Of a stretch of DNA of 10,253 bases, positions 1-7,812 are shown piece by piece; the stretch's first letter is position 1; each line of letters starts with the position of its first letter. The stretch covers positions 1 through 10,253 of the forward strand of contig JBCBXA010000096.1 of NCBI GenBank assembly GCA_039816825.1, in the 5' to 3' direction. Source of the DNA: JBCBXA01 sp039816825 (GTDB lineage Bacteria > Pseudomonadota > Alphaproteobacteria > Rhizobiales > Rhizobiaceae). Position numbers and translations under genes: made by a program. Below the pieces are notes generated by a model. That model was not told the origin of the DNA, did not search any database, and saw nothing but the letters and a program-made list of their open reading frames with translations.

Positions 1-100
1 TGGTCGCCTTGGCCTTGAAGAAGTAGCGCATTGACAGCCCAATGGCTGCCCAGAACTCTGAGAGCAGCAATGCGCGGGCAGATTGTGCGAGCGAAGACAT
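1..100 (-). CDS. nuoI: NADH-quinone oxidoreductase subunit I, N-terminal fragment
   Basis: This is the first 33 codons of the gene; the rest lies beyond the window edge. The translation begins MSSLAQSARALLLSEF and continues through a Lys-rich stretch (MRYFFKAKAT), which matches the N-terminal amphipathic helix that anchors alphaproteobacterial NuoI to the membrane arm before its two 4Fe-4S (ferredoxin-like) motifs. Those cysteine motifs (clusters N6a and N6b) are not in view. The ATG at 98-100 is preceded by GGAG (107-110) at a 6-base spacing and lies 24 bases after the nuoH stop, the expected operon position. The call rests on the short sequence plus gene order. Confidence 0.9.
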   Translation of the reverse strand, partial: MSSLAQSARALLLSEFWAAIGLSMRYFFKAKAT

Positions 101-124
101 GAGTAACTCCGTGCTTTACGCGGC

Positions 125-1171
125 TTAGCTGACCACCGGCCCCCAGCCGGTGAGTTGCAGCACAAAGGCCACAACCACGACGGCTGCAAGGGAAATCGGC
201 AGGAAGACCTTCCATCCTAGGCGCATCAACTGATCGTAACGATAGCGGGGAACAAAGGCCTTCACGAGGCTGATGAAGAAGAAGACGAACAGGCACTTGA
301 GCATGAACCAGATCAGGCCCGGCACCCATGTGAATGGCGCAAAATCAAACGGTGGTAGCCAACCGCCCAGGAAAAGTGTCGTTGCGAGCGCGCACATCAA
401 AACGATGGCGACGTACTCTCCAAGCTGGAACAACAGATACGGCGTCGCCGAATACTCCACCATATGACCAGCCACCAGCTCCGACTCTGCTTCCGGCAGA
501 TCAAAAGGTGGGCGGTTGGTCTCTGCCAGCGCCGAGATGAAAAAGATGATGAACATCGGGAAGAGCGGCAGCCAGTTCCAGTCGAGGAAGCTGGGCGGCA
601 GTCCAATCAAGGTGCCCGGACCACTCAACTGCGCCAGCACGATGTCTGTCAGGTTCAGCGATCCTGTAACCAACAGCACCGTCACAATTACAAAGCCGAT
701 GGAGACTTCGTAAGACACCATCTGCGCTGCAGAGCGGAGCGACGCCAGAAACGGATATTTCGAATTGGACGCCCAGCCGCCCATAATCACGCCGTAAACT
801 TCGAGCGATGAAATGGCGAAGACGTAGAGAATACCGACGTTGATGTTGGCGACGGCCCAACCTTCATTGACCGGAATGACCGCCCAGGCCGCCATGGCCA
901 ACACAGCGCTCAGCAGCGGAGCGATCAGAAACACCACTTTGTCGGCAGCGGCCGGTACGATGGGCTCCTTCAGAACGAACTTTCCGAAGTCGGCAAACAG
1001 CTGAAGCAGGCCCCAGGGCCCGACCACGTTTGGACCACGGCGCAACTGCACCGCTGCCCAGATCTTCCGGTCCGCATAGATCACGTAAGCAACCGAGACG
1101 AGCAGTCCGACCAGCAGCAAAAGGCTCTGGGCGACAATGATCAGCAGCGGCCAGATATAGGTATCAAACAT
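125..1171 (-). CDS. nuoH: NADH-quinone oxidoreductase subunit H (membrane subunit of complex I)
   Basis: This 348-residue, very hydrophobic protein has the usual NuoH/ND1 length and about eight membrane helices. It forms the membrane side of the quinone chamber and the start of the proton path. Visible family signatures are RRGPNVVGPWG (44-54), the loop to EPIVP (69-73), GGWASNSKYPFL (131-142) followed by LRSAAQMVSYEV (145-156), and AETNRPPFDLPEAESELVAG (216-235), the conserved acidic loop at the quinone site. The loop then reads HMVEYS, where many relatives have a tyrosine or phenylalanine after the glycine; this looks like ordinary variation. The ATG follows the nuoG stop by 3 bases, and its Shine-Dalgarno GGAG lies inside the last nuoG codons. 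NuoI follows downstream. Confidence 0.98.
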   Translation of the reverse strand: MFDTYIWPLLIIVAQSLLLLVGLLVSVAYVIYADRKIWAAVQLRRGPNVVGPWGLLQLFADFGKFVLKEPIVPAAADKVVFLIAPLLSAVLAMAAWAVIPVNEGWAVANINVGILYVFAISSLEVYGVIMGGWASNSKYPFLASLRSAAQMVSYEVSIGFVIVTVLLVTGSLNLTDIVLAQLSGPGTLIGLPPSFLDWNWLPLFPMFIIFFISALAETNRPPFDLPEAESELVAGHMVEYSATPYLLFQLGEYVAIVLMCALATTLFLGGWLPPFDFAPFTWVPGLIWFMLKCLFVFFFISLVKAFVPRYRYDQLMRLGWKVFLPISLAAVVVVAFVLQLTGWGPVVS

Positions 1172-1174
1172 GGT

Positions 1175-3259
1175 CTACTCCGCCGCCACATTGGCCTGGC
1201 CCAGGGCCAGTTTCGAGCATTCGGCCAGCGTGGCAGACGCGCGGCAGATTGGATTGGTCAGGTAAAAATCGTCAACTGGGCTGACAAATGGCTTCTTCGT
1301 CAGCCGTCCACCCAGTTTGGCAACCGCGGCAAGGAAGCCATCTTCAGCAGATTCCACCGCGTCTATGCGCATAAGGTGCGGGTGCGCCTCGTACATTTTG
1401 GTACGTAGCTGCGCCAAGCTGTCATAAGGCAGCGGCTTGCCGAGCACAGCCGAGAGCGCTCGGAAGATCGACCAATCTTCCCTCGCTTCACCAGGCGGGA
1501 ACGCGGCGCGGGCCGCCATTTGCACGCGCCCTTCCGTGTTGACGTAGGTCGCAGACTTCTCGGTGTAAGTTGCCGCAGGCAGGATGACATCTGCGCGCTG
1601 GGCACCGGCATCGCCATGCGTACCGATGTAAACAACGAAGCTGCTGTCTGGAATTGAGCTCATGTCCAACTCATCAGCGCCCAGCAGGAACAGAACTTCG
1701 CTTTCTGATGCGATCTGCGAAGCTGTTGTGCTGGCTTCAGCTGGCACAAAGTCGATATCGAGCCCGCCTACTCGACCGGCTACATGGTGCAGTACACTGA
1801 AGCCGTTCCAGTCAGCCGTCACCGCCCCCACTGCCTCAGCAAGTTTAGCAGCCTGGCCGAGCACTGCCGCGCCATCCGAGCGAGCAAGAGCGCCTTGGCC
1901 GACAATGATCAGCGGACGTTTGGCTTTCTTGAGAACCGACGCGAACTTATTGGCGCCAGACACCACTTCTTTCAGGGTGTCAGCACCCGCGCCGAGATAT
2001 TGGTAGTCATAACGCAGATCGTCCTGCTCGCCGATCACACCGATTGGCAGCGCTGTGGCCCGCCAGTTTTTGCGAATGCGTGCGTTGAGTACCGCCGCTT
2101 CGAAACGCGGGTTGGAACCGATGATCAGGATTGCATCGGCATCTTCAATGCCTTCGATGGTGGTGTTGAAAATGTACGAGCCTCGGCCCAGCGACGGGTC
2201 GAGCGCGGCATTATCTTGACGGCAGTCGTAGTTATTCGAACCCAAGCCATCGAGCAGGCCCTTGAGCGCAAACATGTCCTCAACGCCCGCCAGATCACCG
2301 GCTATCGCGCCGATCTTGTCGGCGGAGGTCGCCTTCACTTTGGCAGAAATGGCGGCAAATGCGTCGTTCCAGGAAGAGGCGGCCAGCCGACCGCCCTGGC
2401 GCACATAGGGCCGGTCCAGACGCTGGGCGCGAAGGCCGTCCCACATGAAGCGGGTCTTGTCAGAGATCCACTCCTCATTCACCTCTTCATTGGTGCGCGA
2501 CATGATGCGCATCACTTCACGACCGCGCGTGTCAACGCGGATAGCCGAACCGACAGCGTCCATCACGTCCACACTCTCAGTCTTGGTCAGTTCCCAAGGC
2601 CGCGCCTTGTCCTGATAGGGCCGAGAGGTCAAAGCGCCAACCGGGCAAAGATCGATGACATTGCCCTGCATCTCGGAGGTCATGGCCTGCTCAAGATAGG
2701 TGGTGATCTCGGCATCCTCGCCGCGACCGATCAATCCGAGCTCAGAAATGCCGGCCACTTCCGTGGTGAACCGGACGCAGCGCGTGCAGTGGATGCAGCG
2801 GTTCATGCGTGTACGCACAAGCGGGCCGATATATTTGTCCTCCACAGCGCGCTTGTTCTCATCAAAGCGAGACGTGTCGACGCCATAAGCCATAGCTTGG
2901 TCCTGAAGATCGCACTCGCCGCCTTGGTCGCAAATCGGGCAATCGAGCGGATGGTTGATCAGGAGAAACTCCATCACCCCTTCCCGCGCCTTCTTGACCA
3001 TCGGCGTCTTGGTTAAAATCTCCGGCGGCTGACCTTCGGGGCCCGGACGCAAGTCCCGGACGCCCATGGCGCAAGACGCGGCAGGCTTAGGTGGCCCACC
3101 CTTCACCTCCACAAGGCACATGCGGCAATTGCCGGCAATCGAAAGGCGTTCATGGAAGCAAAAACGCGGCACCTCAGCGCCGGCAGCCTCAGCCGCCTGC
3201 AGAAGCGTGTAGTGATCGGGCACCTCAATCTCTGTGCCATCAACGACGATTTTTGCCAT
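1175..3259 (-). CDS. nuoG: NADH-quinone oxidoreductase subunit G (iron-sulfur, peripheral arm)
   Basis: This 694-residue protein is the large Fe-S subunit that carries electrons from NuoF/E toward the quinone. The N-terminal 2Fe-2S ferredoxin domain has Cys34, 45, 48 and 63 (N1b). Next comes the His-Cys motif His103, Cys107, Cys110, Cys116 (N5), then Cys155, 158, 161 and 205 (N4). The C-terminal two thirds is a molybdopterin-oxidoreductase-like fold with no visible cofactor-binding cysteine set, as is usual in proteobacterial NuoG of this short type. The extra N7 cluster motif (CxxCxxxC) of E. coli and Thermus is not apparent. The start is supported by GAGGGAAG just upstream. It lies 18 bases after the DUF3291 gene and 3 bases before nuoH. 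The frame is intact over its whole length. Confidence 0.98.
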   Translation of the reverse strand: MAKIVVDGTEIEVPDHYTLLQAAEAAGAEVPRFCFHERLSIAGNCRMCLVEVKGGPPKPAASCAMGVRDLRPGPEGQPPEILTKTPMVKKAREGVMEFLLINHPLDCPICDQGGECDLQDQAMAYGVDTSRFDENKRAVEDKYIGPLVRTRMNRCIHCTRCVRFTTEVAGISELGLIGRGEDAEITTYLEQAMTSEMQGNVIDLCPVGALTSRPYQDKARPWELTKTESVDVMDAVGSAIRVDTRGREVMRIMSRTNEEVNEEWISDKTRFMWDGLRAQRLDRPYVRQGGRLAASSWNDAFAAISAKVKATSADKIGAIAGDLAGVEDMFALKGLLDGLGSNNYDCRQDNAALDPSLGRGSYIFNTTIEGIEDADAILIIGSNPRFEAAVLNARIRKNWRATALPIGVIGEQDDLRYDYQYLGAGADTLKEVVSGANKFASVLKKAKRPLIIVGQGALARSDGAAVLGQAAKLAEAVGAVTADWNGFSVLHHVAGRVGGLDIDFVPAEASTTASQIASESEVLFLLGADELDMSSIPDSSFVVYIGTHGDAGAQRADVILPAATYTEKSATYVNTEGRVQMAARAAFPPGEAREDWSIFRALSAVLGKPLPYDSLAQLRTKMYEAHPHLMRIDAVESAEDGFLAAVAKLGGRLTKKPFVSPVDDFYLTNPICRASATLAECSKLALGQANVAAE

Positions 3260-3277
3260 CGATCTTCCCTCGTGCTG

Positions 3278-3736
3278 CTAAGCGCAGCGCTGTTCCCGCC
3301 ACTGTTGGATCTGGGGAAGATGATCCCATCCAAACGCGTGGTCGGTGTTTCCATGTTCGTTCAAATGATCGAGGCGCTCTTTCGCCTCGGCAAGGGTTGG
3401 GCGATGCCCCTCTTTAACCCACCACATAACAAAGTGGTGGCTCTCCATCGCCTCAAACCACTCCGCTTTGCGGTTGTAAAACTGCTTGTGCACAGTGTTC
3501 CAAACAAAATGCTCAAGATGTTCGGGTGTTTCCCAAACTGTCATATTCGCGGCGGCACCGGGCCAAGGCGTCGGCTGATGCATGGCGTGGCCCGTCTCAT
3601 CTTGATGGATCCACACAAACCCAGGCATCGTCGACCCGAGCGTGTTGATCCGCTGCAGATTATCCATGAAATCTGCAATGCGCGGATCATCCAGCGCGTA
3701 TTTCGGCTTGGCGATGTTGATCTGGGCAAGATGCAT
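3278..3736 (-). CDS. DUF3291 family protein encoded between nuoF and nuoG
   Basis: This 152-residue soluble protein is not a known complex I subunit. It matches the DUF3291 family as I recall it: an N-terminal MHLAQINIAK, then ALDDPRIADFMDNL, a GFVW turn (39-42), NMTVWETPEHLEHFVW (64-79), and the signature HHFVMWWVKEGHRPT (100-114) followed by a helix. DUF3291 is thought to have a dimeric alpha/beta barrel fold like antibiotic-biosynthesis monooxygenases and heme-degrading IsdG proteins; no activity is established. It is rich in His (14) and Trp (9), so a bound metal, heme or aromatic ligand is possible but not shown. It starts 5 bases after the nuoF stop with GGAG upstream, and ends 18 bases before nuoG, so it is cotranslated with the NADH-oxidising subunits. 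Its composition resembles its neighbours. Confidence 0.88.
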   Translation of the reverse strand: MHLAQINIAKPKYALDDPRIADFMDNLQRINTLGSTMPGFVWIHQDETGHAMHQPTPWPGAAANMTVWETPEHLEHFVWNTVHKQFYNRKAEWFEAMESHHFVMWWVKEGHRPTLAEAKERLDHLNEHGNTDHAFGWDHLPQIQQWREQRCA

Positions 3737-3741
3737 CCGGA

Positions 3742-5070
3742 CTACTCCGCAACCTCCAGCACGGGCTCGCGCACCGCGCCATCGCTGTCAGATCGGAAGG
3801 AGTAGCTGTCGATACGCGCTTCGATCTCCGGGCGAAAGTGACGGATGAGGCCTTGGACTGGCCATGCGGCAGCATCGCCCAGCGCACAGATGGTGTGGCC
3901 TTCAACCTGCTTGGTGATTTCCAGCAGCATGTCGATTTCGCGCTTCTCCGCGCGCCCGTCCGCCATGCGGGTCAGCACACGCCACATCCAGCCAGTGCCT
4001 TCCCGGCACGGTGTGCACTGACCACAGCTCTCATGCTTGTAGAAATAGGCGAGCCTGGCGATGGCTCGGATCATGTCAGTGGACTTGTCCATCACGATGA
4101 CAGCGGCGGTGCCAAGACCGGACTGCAGCCCGCGCAAACTGTCAAAATCCATCGGGCAATCCATGATCTGCTTAGCGGGTACGCACGGCACGGACGACCC
4201 GCCCGGGATAACGGCGAGCAGATTGTCCCAACCACCACGAATGCCGCCGCAGTGCTTGTCGATGAGTTCCTTGAACGGGATCGACATGGCCTCTTCGAAG
4301 GTGGCCGGCTGGTTCACATGTCCGGACACGCAGAACAGCTTGGTCCCGGCATTCTTCTCAGCGCCAAACCCGGCGAACCACTCCGGGCCGCGACGCAGAA
4401 TAGTTGGAACAACGGCGACGGACTCGACATTGTTCACAGTGGTTGGGCAGCCGTAGAGGCCAACACCCGCCGGGAATGGTGGCTTCAGCCGTGGCTGTCC
4501 CTTCTTGCCCTCAAGGCTCTCCAGAAGTGCGGTCTCTTCGCCACAAATGTAAGCGCCCGCGCCGTGGTGGGTGTAAATGTCCACATCCCAGCCGTGGCTT
4601 GCGCCTTTGCCAAGCAGTCCGGCGTCGTGGCACTCCTCAATGGCGGCTTCGAGCGCCTGACGCTCGCGAATATATTCACCGCGCACGTAGATATAGACCG
4701 TGTGCGCACCCATGGCGCAGGCTGCATAAACGCACCCTTCGATCAGAGTGTGCGGATCATGGCGCATGATCTCGCGGTCCTTACAGGTTCCTGGCTCCGA
4801 TTCATCCGCATTGATGACGAGATAGGAAGGCCGGTCCTTGCTCTCTTTCGGCATAAAGGACCATTTGAGCCCCGTAGGGAAACCGGCACCACCTCGTCCA
4901 CGCAAGCCCGATGCCTTCACCTGCTCGACGATCCACTCACGGCCCTTGGCCACGTGCTGCTTGGTTTGCGACCAGTGTCCGCGCTTCTTGGCTCCCTTTA
5001 GGCTCTTATCCTGCAGGCCATAGATGTTGGTGAAGATGCGGTCTTCGTCTTTGAGGAATTGCGTGCCCAT
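3742..5070 (-). CDS. nuoF: NADH-quinone oxidoreductase subunit F (NADH- and FMN-binding)
   Basis: This 442-residue subunit oxidises NADH, holds FMN and passes electrons into the Fe-S chain through cluster N3. The FMN/NADH glycine-rich segment GRGGAGFPTG is at 58-67, and the NADH-site motif GAGAYICGEETALLESLEG is at 170-188. The 4Fe-4S ligands are Cys349, 352 and 355 (ESCGQCTPCREG) and Cys395 (HTICALGD). Length and residues are those expected for an active subunit. The start codon overlaps the nuoE stop as TGATG, and a strong Shine-Dalgarno AAGGAG sits at 5079-5084, 8 bases upstream, which fixes the start. The DUF3291 gene follows after 5 bases rather than nuoG directly. Confidence 0.99.
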   Translation of the reverse strand: MGTQFLKDEDRIFTNIYGLQDKSLKGAKKRGHWSQTKQHVAKGREWIVEQVKASGLRGRGGAGFPTGLKWSFMPKESKDRPSYLVINADESEPGTCKDREIMRHDPHTLIEGCVYAACAMGAHTVYIYVRGEYIRERQALEAAIEECHDAGLLGKGASHGWDVDIYTHHGAGAYICGEETALLESLEGKKGQPRLKPPFPAGVGLYGCPTTVNNVESVAVVPTILRRGPEWFAGFGAEKNAGTKLFCVSGHVNQPATFEEAMSIPFKELIDKHCGGIRGGWDNLLAVIPGGSSVPCVPAKQIMDCPMDFDSLRGLQSGLGTAAVIVMDKSTDMIRAIARLAYFYKHESCGQCTPCREGTGWMWRVLTRMADGRAEKREIDMLLEITKQVEGHTICALGDAAAWPVQGLIRHFRPEIEARIDSYSFRSDSDGAVREPVLEVAE

Positions 5071-6248
5071 CAGCGCGGCTCCTTGCCGAAGCGTTTGACA
5101 TATTCATCTCGGCCACCGGCGGCGAGCGCGTCGGCCTGAGCGACCCAATCTTCGCGCTCAATGCGGCCTTTGAAGCTCAGATAACCATTGACCCAGTCGA
5201 TCTCGGATTGGCCCCATTTGGCGATCTGGTCGAAATGGAACACTCCAAGATCATTCAGACGCCTTTCGTTCACGGGCCCAATACCCGCGACCATCTTCAG
5301 ATCATCAGCGCCGGATTTGCGTGGTCCTTTGAGGGCGCGAGGTTTCTTGCCCGGCGACACCTCACCAATTGCCCCTTGCTTGGGAGCAGTCTTTAGCTCG
5401 GCTGCTGTGGCTGACGCGCGCTTTGGCTTAACGGTCTTACCGCCTTTAGCTGCAGGCGTTTTTGCAGCCTTGGCTTCAGCGGCCTTGACGGCTTTTGCGG
5501 ATGTTGACTTGCCAGGCTTCACGATGGTGCCTGTCGAGGCAAGTGTTGCTGCCTTCGGCTTGGCAGCTTTGGTCGCAGCCATCTTGGGCGCTGCCTTCCC
5601 GCCATCTGAACCACGTTTTGGGCGGGTCTGATAGATTGTGTCGTCCAGCAGCGTGGTCGCTCCGCCAGCCGGCATCGAATAGTGACGATCAATCTGCGGA
5701 CCAGGCTTTACGAGATTGCCAGTGCCAGCAGCGAACTTGTCGATAATCTCTTCGAGACTTTCCGGCGTCAGATCTTCGAAGGTGTCTGCGAAGATTTGCA
5801 CCATGGGTGCATTCACGCATGCGCCCGCGCATTCCACCTCTTCCCAGCTCAAATTGCCGTCTTCGACAACTTCAAACTGGTTGGGCGAAATCCGGCGGCG
5901 ACAGACCTCTTTCAGGTCTTCCGCTCCGCGCAACATACAGGGCGTGGTGCCGCACACCTGAATGTGAGCGCGCTTGCCCACAGGCTGGAGCTGGAACATC
6001 GTGTAGAACGTTGCCACTTCCAGAACGCGGATGAAGGGCATTTCCAGTCGCTCAGCCACATATTCGATGCACGGCTTGGAGACCCAACCCTCCTGCTCCT
6101 GCGCGAGCCAAAGCAACGGGATCACAGCCGAAGCCTGTTTCCCCTTGGGGTATTTCTTGATCCATTTTTTGGCGTCAGCCTCTTTCGCCCGGGCGAAAGA
6201 GAAGCTGTCCGGCTGAACATGGTCAGGTGCGAGGCGGCGATTGCTCAT
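5070..6248 (-). CDS. nuoE: NADH-quinone oxidoreductase subunit E with long basic tail and C-terminal helix-hairpin-helix-like domain
   Basis: The first ~205 residues are a normal thioredoxin-like NuoE (24 kDa subunit), which carries the off-pathway 2Fe-2S cluster N1a next to NuoF. The ligands are Cys99, Cys104, Cys140 and Cys144. At 392 residues the protein is far longer than the E. coli subunit (about 166). Residues ~210-310 form a low-complexity, Lys/Ala/Pro-rich, histone-H1-like linker. Residues 311-392 form a compact domain with a helix-hairpin-helix-like motif, VAGIGPVNERRLNDLGV (320-336), then a Trp-rich helical part. From memory, similar modules occur at the C-terminus of some Hyphomicrobiales NuoE and ribosomal L21 proteins. 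The frame is open throughout. The start overlaps the upstream membrane-protein stop as ATGA, with AAGGG about 9 bases upstream; the stop overlaps nuoF. Confidence 0.96.
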   Translation of the reverse strand: MSNRRLAPDHVQPDSFSFARAKEADAKKWIKKYPKGKQASAVIPLLWLAQEQEGWVSKPCIEYVAERLEMPFIRVLEVATFYTMFQLQPVGKRAHIQVCGTTPCMLRGAEDLKEVCRRRISPNQFEVVEDGNLSWEEVECAGACVNAPMVQIFADTFEDLTPESLEEIIDKFAAGTGNLVKPGPQIDRHYSMPAGGATTLLDDTIYQTRPKRGSDGGKAAPKMAATKAAKPKAATLASTGTIVKPGKSTSAKAVKAAEAKAAKTPAAKGGKTVKPKRASATAAELKTAPKQGAIGEVSPGKKPRALKGPRKSGADDLKMVAGIGPVNERRLNDLGVFHFDQIAKWGQSEIDWVNGYLSFKGRIEREDWVAQADALAAGGRDEYVKRFGKEPR

Positions 6249-6616
6249 TGAGCGTGGCCCTTGAAACTTGAAGATCGAAAAATGAAGCGCGCGACCAGCG
6301 CGCCCAGAACCAGCACGGCGAAATGGGGCGCGATGAGTGAGGCCGGCTCGCCAGCCGCAGCGTAAGTGGCAACATCAACCGCCGCCATGAACGAACCAGC
6401 AACGCTCATCACGGCAAGCCCGCGCAGATCACGCCAATAGGCAAACATGGCGAATGCGATTGCCAGACCAAGATAGCGGCCGCCGAACACCGCTGGCAGT
6501 CCTTCCCGCGTGTGGTCCAGATTGGCCAAGGCCCAATCCGGCGCGAACACAAATGCAAAGCCCGCTGCTGTGAGCGCCAGCGCAACAATCCGACCAAGAG
6601 TTGGGATGAATTTCAC
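6245..6616 (-). CDS. Small four-helix membrane protein of unknown function, between nuoD and nuoE
   Basis: I do not recognise this 123-residue protein with confidence. It has four likely membrane helices, at about 8-26, 46-61, 66-88 and 95-113, with short loops. Features that may be conserved are FGGRYLGLA (44-52), Trp61-Arg62-Asp63 and an in-membrane Asp81. It recalls small four-helix DUF4267/DUF4345-type proteins, but that is a weak impression. It starts with GTG: the codon at 6614-6616 overlaps the nuoD stop as GTGA, GAGG lies 7 bases upstream (6624-6627), and no ATG occurs before residue 57. Its stop overlaps the nuoE start as ATGA. The double 4-base overlap implies translational coupling to both neighbours and therefore a role tied to complex I, perhaps assembly or a peripheral membrane subunit; this is inference. 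Confidence 0.85.
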   Translation of the reverse strand: MKFIPTLGRIVALALTAAGFAFVFAPDWALANLDHTREGLPAVFGGRYLGLAIAFAMFAYWRDLRGLAVMSVAGSFMAAVDVATYAAAGEPASLIAPHFAVLVLGALVARFIFRSSSFKGHAQ

Positions 6617-7803
6617 CGGTCAACCTCGCCAAAAACGATGTCGAGGGAGCCGAGAACCGCAGACACATCAGCCAGGAGATGGCCGTTGCACATGAAATCC
6701 ATGGCTTGGAGGTGCGCAAAGCCCGGCGCGCGCAACTTGCAGCGGTAGGGCTTGTTGGATCCGTCAGACACGACGTAGACACCAAACTCACCCTTCGGTG
6801 CTTCCACAGCAGCGTAGATTTCTCCCTCCGGCACGCGGAAGCCTTCAGTGTAGAGTTTGAAGTGATGGATCAGGCTCTCCATGGAGCGTTTCATCTCTGG
6901 CCGCTTAGGCGGCACTACCTTGCCTTCAGTCGACGCAACCGGCCCTGCCCCTTCGGCAGACCGCAACTTGTCGCAGCACTGCCGCATGATCTTCACGCTC
7001 TCGCGCATCTCTTCCATGCGCACGAGATAGCGGTCGTAGCAGTCACCATTCTTGCCAATCGGAATATCGAACTCGAGCTCGTCGTAGCATTCATATGGCT
7101 GCGACTTGCGCAGGTCCCAAGGCGCTCCCGAGCCCCGCACCATCACGCCTGAGAAACCCCATTTCCAGGCTTCTTCCAGCGTGACCACGCCGATATCAAC
7201 GTTACGCTGCATGAAGATGCGGTTGCCCGTGAGAAGGCCCTCCAGATCATCGCAAACCTGCAGGAAGGGATCGCAAAAGGCCTCAATGTCATCGATGAGC
7301 TTGTTGTCGATGTCCTGATGCACACCGCCTGGGCGGAAGTAGGCTGCGTGCATCCGGGCACCGCAGGCTCGCTCATAGAAGCCCATAAGCTTCTCGCGTT
7401 CCTCAAAGCCCCAGAGTGGCGGCGTAAGTGCGCCCACATCCATCGCCTGCGTGGTGACGTTCAGAAGGTGCGACAACAGCCGCCCAATCTCACAGTAGAG
7501 AACGCGGATCAGCTGACCACGCTTCGGAACTTCCAGGTCCAGCATGCGCTCAACAGCCAGGCAGAACGCATGCTCCTGGTTCATCGGCGACACATAGTCC
7601 AAGCGGTCGAAATATGGGATCGCCTGAAGATAGGTTTTGTTCTCAATCAGCTTCTCAGTGCCACGGTGCAGAAGACCAATATGCGGATCCACCCGCTCGC
7701 AGATCTCACCGTCCAACTCAAGAACCAAACGCAAAACACCATGCGCAGCAGGGTGTTGCGGGCCGAAGTTAATGTTGAAGTTTCGTACGTTGTGTTCGGT
7801 CAT
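6613..7803 (-). CDS. nuoD: NADH-quinone oxidoreductase subunit D (49 kDa homologue, quinone site)
   Basis: This 396-residue subunit shares an ancestor with the large subunit of NiFe hydrogenases and, with NuoB, builds the quinone-binding pocket. Near the N-terminus is FGPQHPAAHG (13-22), whose second histidine, His21, and the tyrosine of DRLDYVS (Tyr70) correspond to the residues known in Thermus and bovine complex I to contact the quinone head group. HRGTEK (46-51) and ARMHAAYFRPGGVHQD are also typical. The nickel-ligating cysteines of hydrogenases are absent, as expected. It is a separate gene from nuoC, unlike the fused nuoCD of E. coli. It starts 9 bases after the nuoC stop; the Shine-Dalgarno sequence is weak (GAG only), so coupling to nuoC translation may matter. 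Its stop overlaps the next gene as GTGA. Confidence 0.99.
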   Translation of the reverse strand: MTEHNVRNFNINFGPQHPAAHGVLRLVLELDGEICERVDPHIGLLHRGTEKLIENKTYLQAIPYFDRLDYVSPMNQEHAFCLAVERMLDLEVPKRGQLIRVLYCEIGRLLSHLLNVTTQAMDVGALTPPLWGFEEREKLMGFYERACGARMHAAYFRPGGVHQDIDNKLIDDIEAFCDPFLQVCDDLEGLLTGNRIFMQRNVDIGVVTLEEAWKWGFSGVMVRGSGAPWDLRKSQPYECYDELEFDIPIGKNGDCYDRYLVRMEEMRESVKIMRQCCDKLRSAEGAGPVASTEGKVVPPKRPEMKRSMESLIHHFKLYTEGFRVPEGEIYAAVEAPKGEFGVYVVSDGSNKPYRCKLRAPGFAHLQAMDFMCNGHLLADVSAVLGSLDIVFGEVDR

Positions 7804-7812
7804 ATCGCTGGC

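Noticed and set aside
1784..3016. Long plus-strand open frame (410 codons) opposite nuoG
   Set aside because: It is antisense to an intact, clearly recognised nuoG; its translation shows no family motifs and is explained by the codon bias of GC-rich nuoG.
3838..5001. Plus-strand open frame (387 codons) opposite nuoF
   Set aside because: It mirrors nuoF codon structure, has no recognisable domain, and lies wholly within a conserved gene on the other strand.
5070..6248. NuoE length as a sequencing frameshift or false fusion of two genes
   Set aside because: The frame is continuous, codon use is even, there is no internal ribosome site before the terminal domain, and similar long NuoE proteins are known to me from Hyphomicrobiales.
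5682..6251. Plus-strand open frame (189 codons) opposite nuoE
   Set aside because: Shadow of the conserved NuoE core; no motifs and no promoter or ribosome site of its own.
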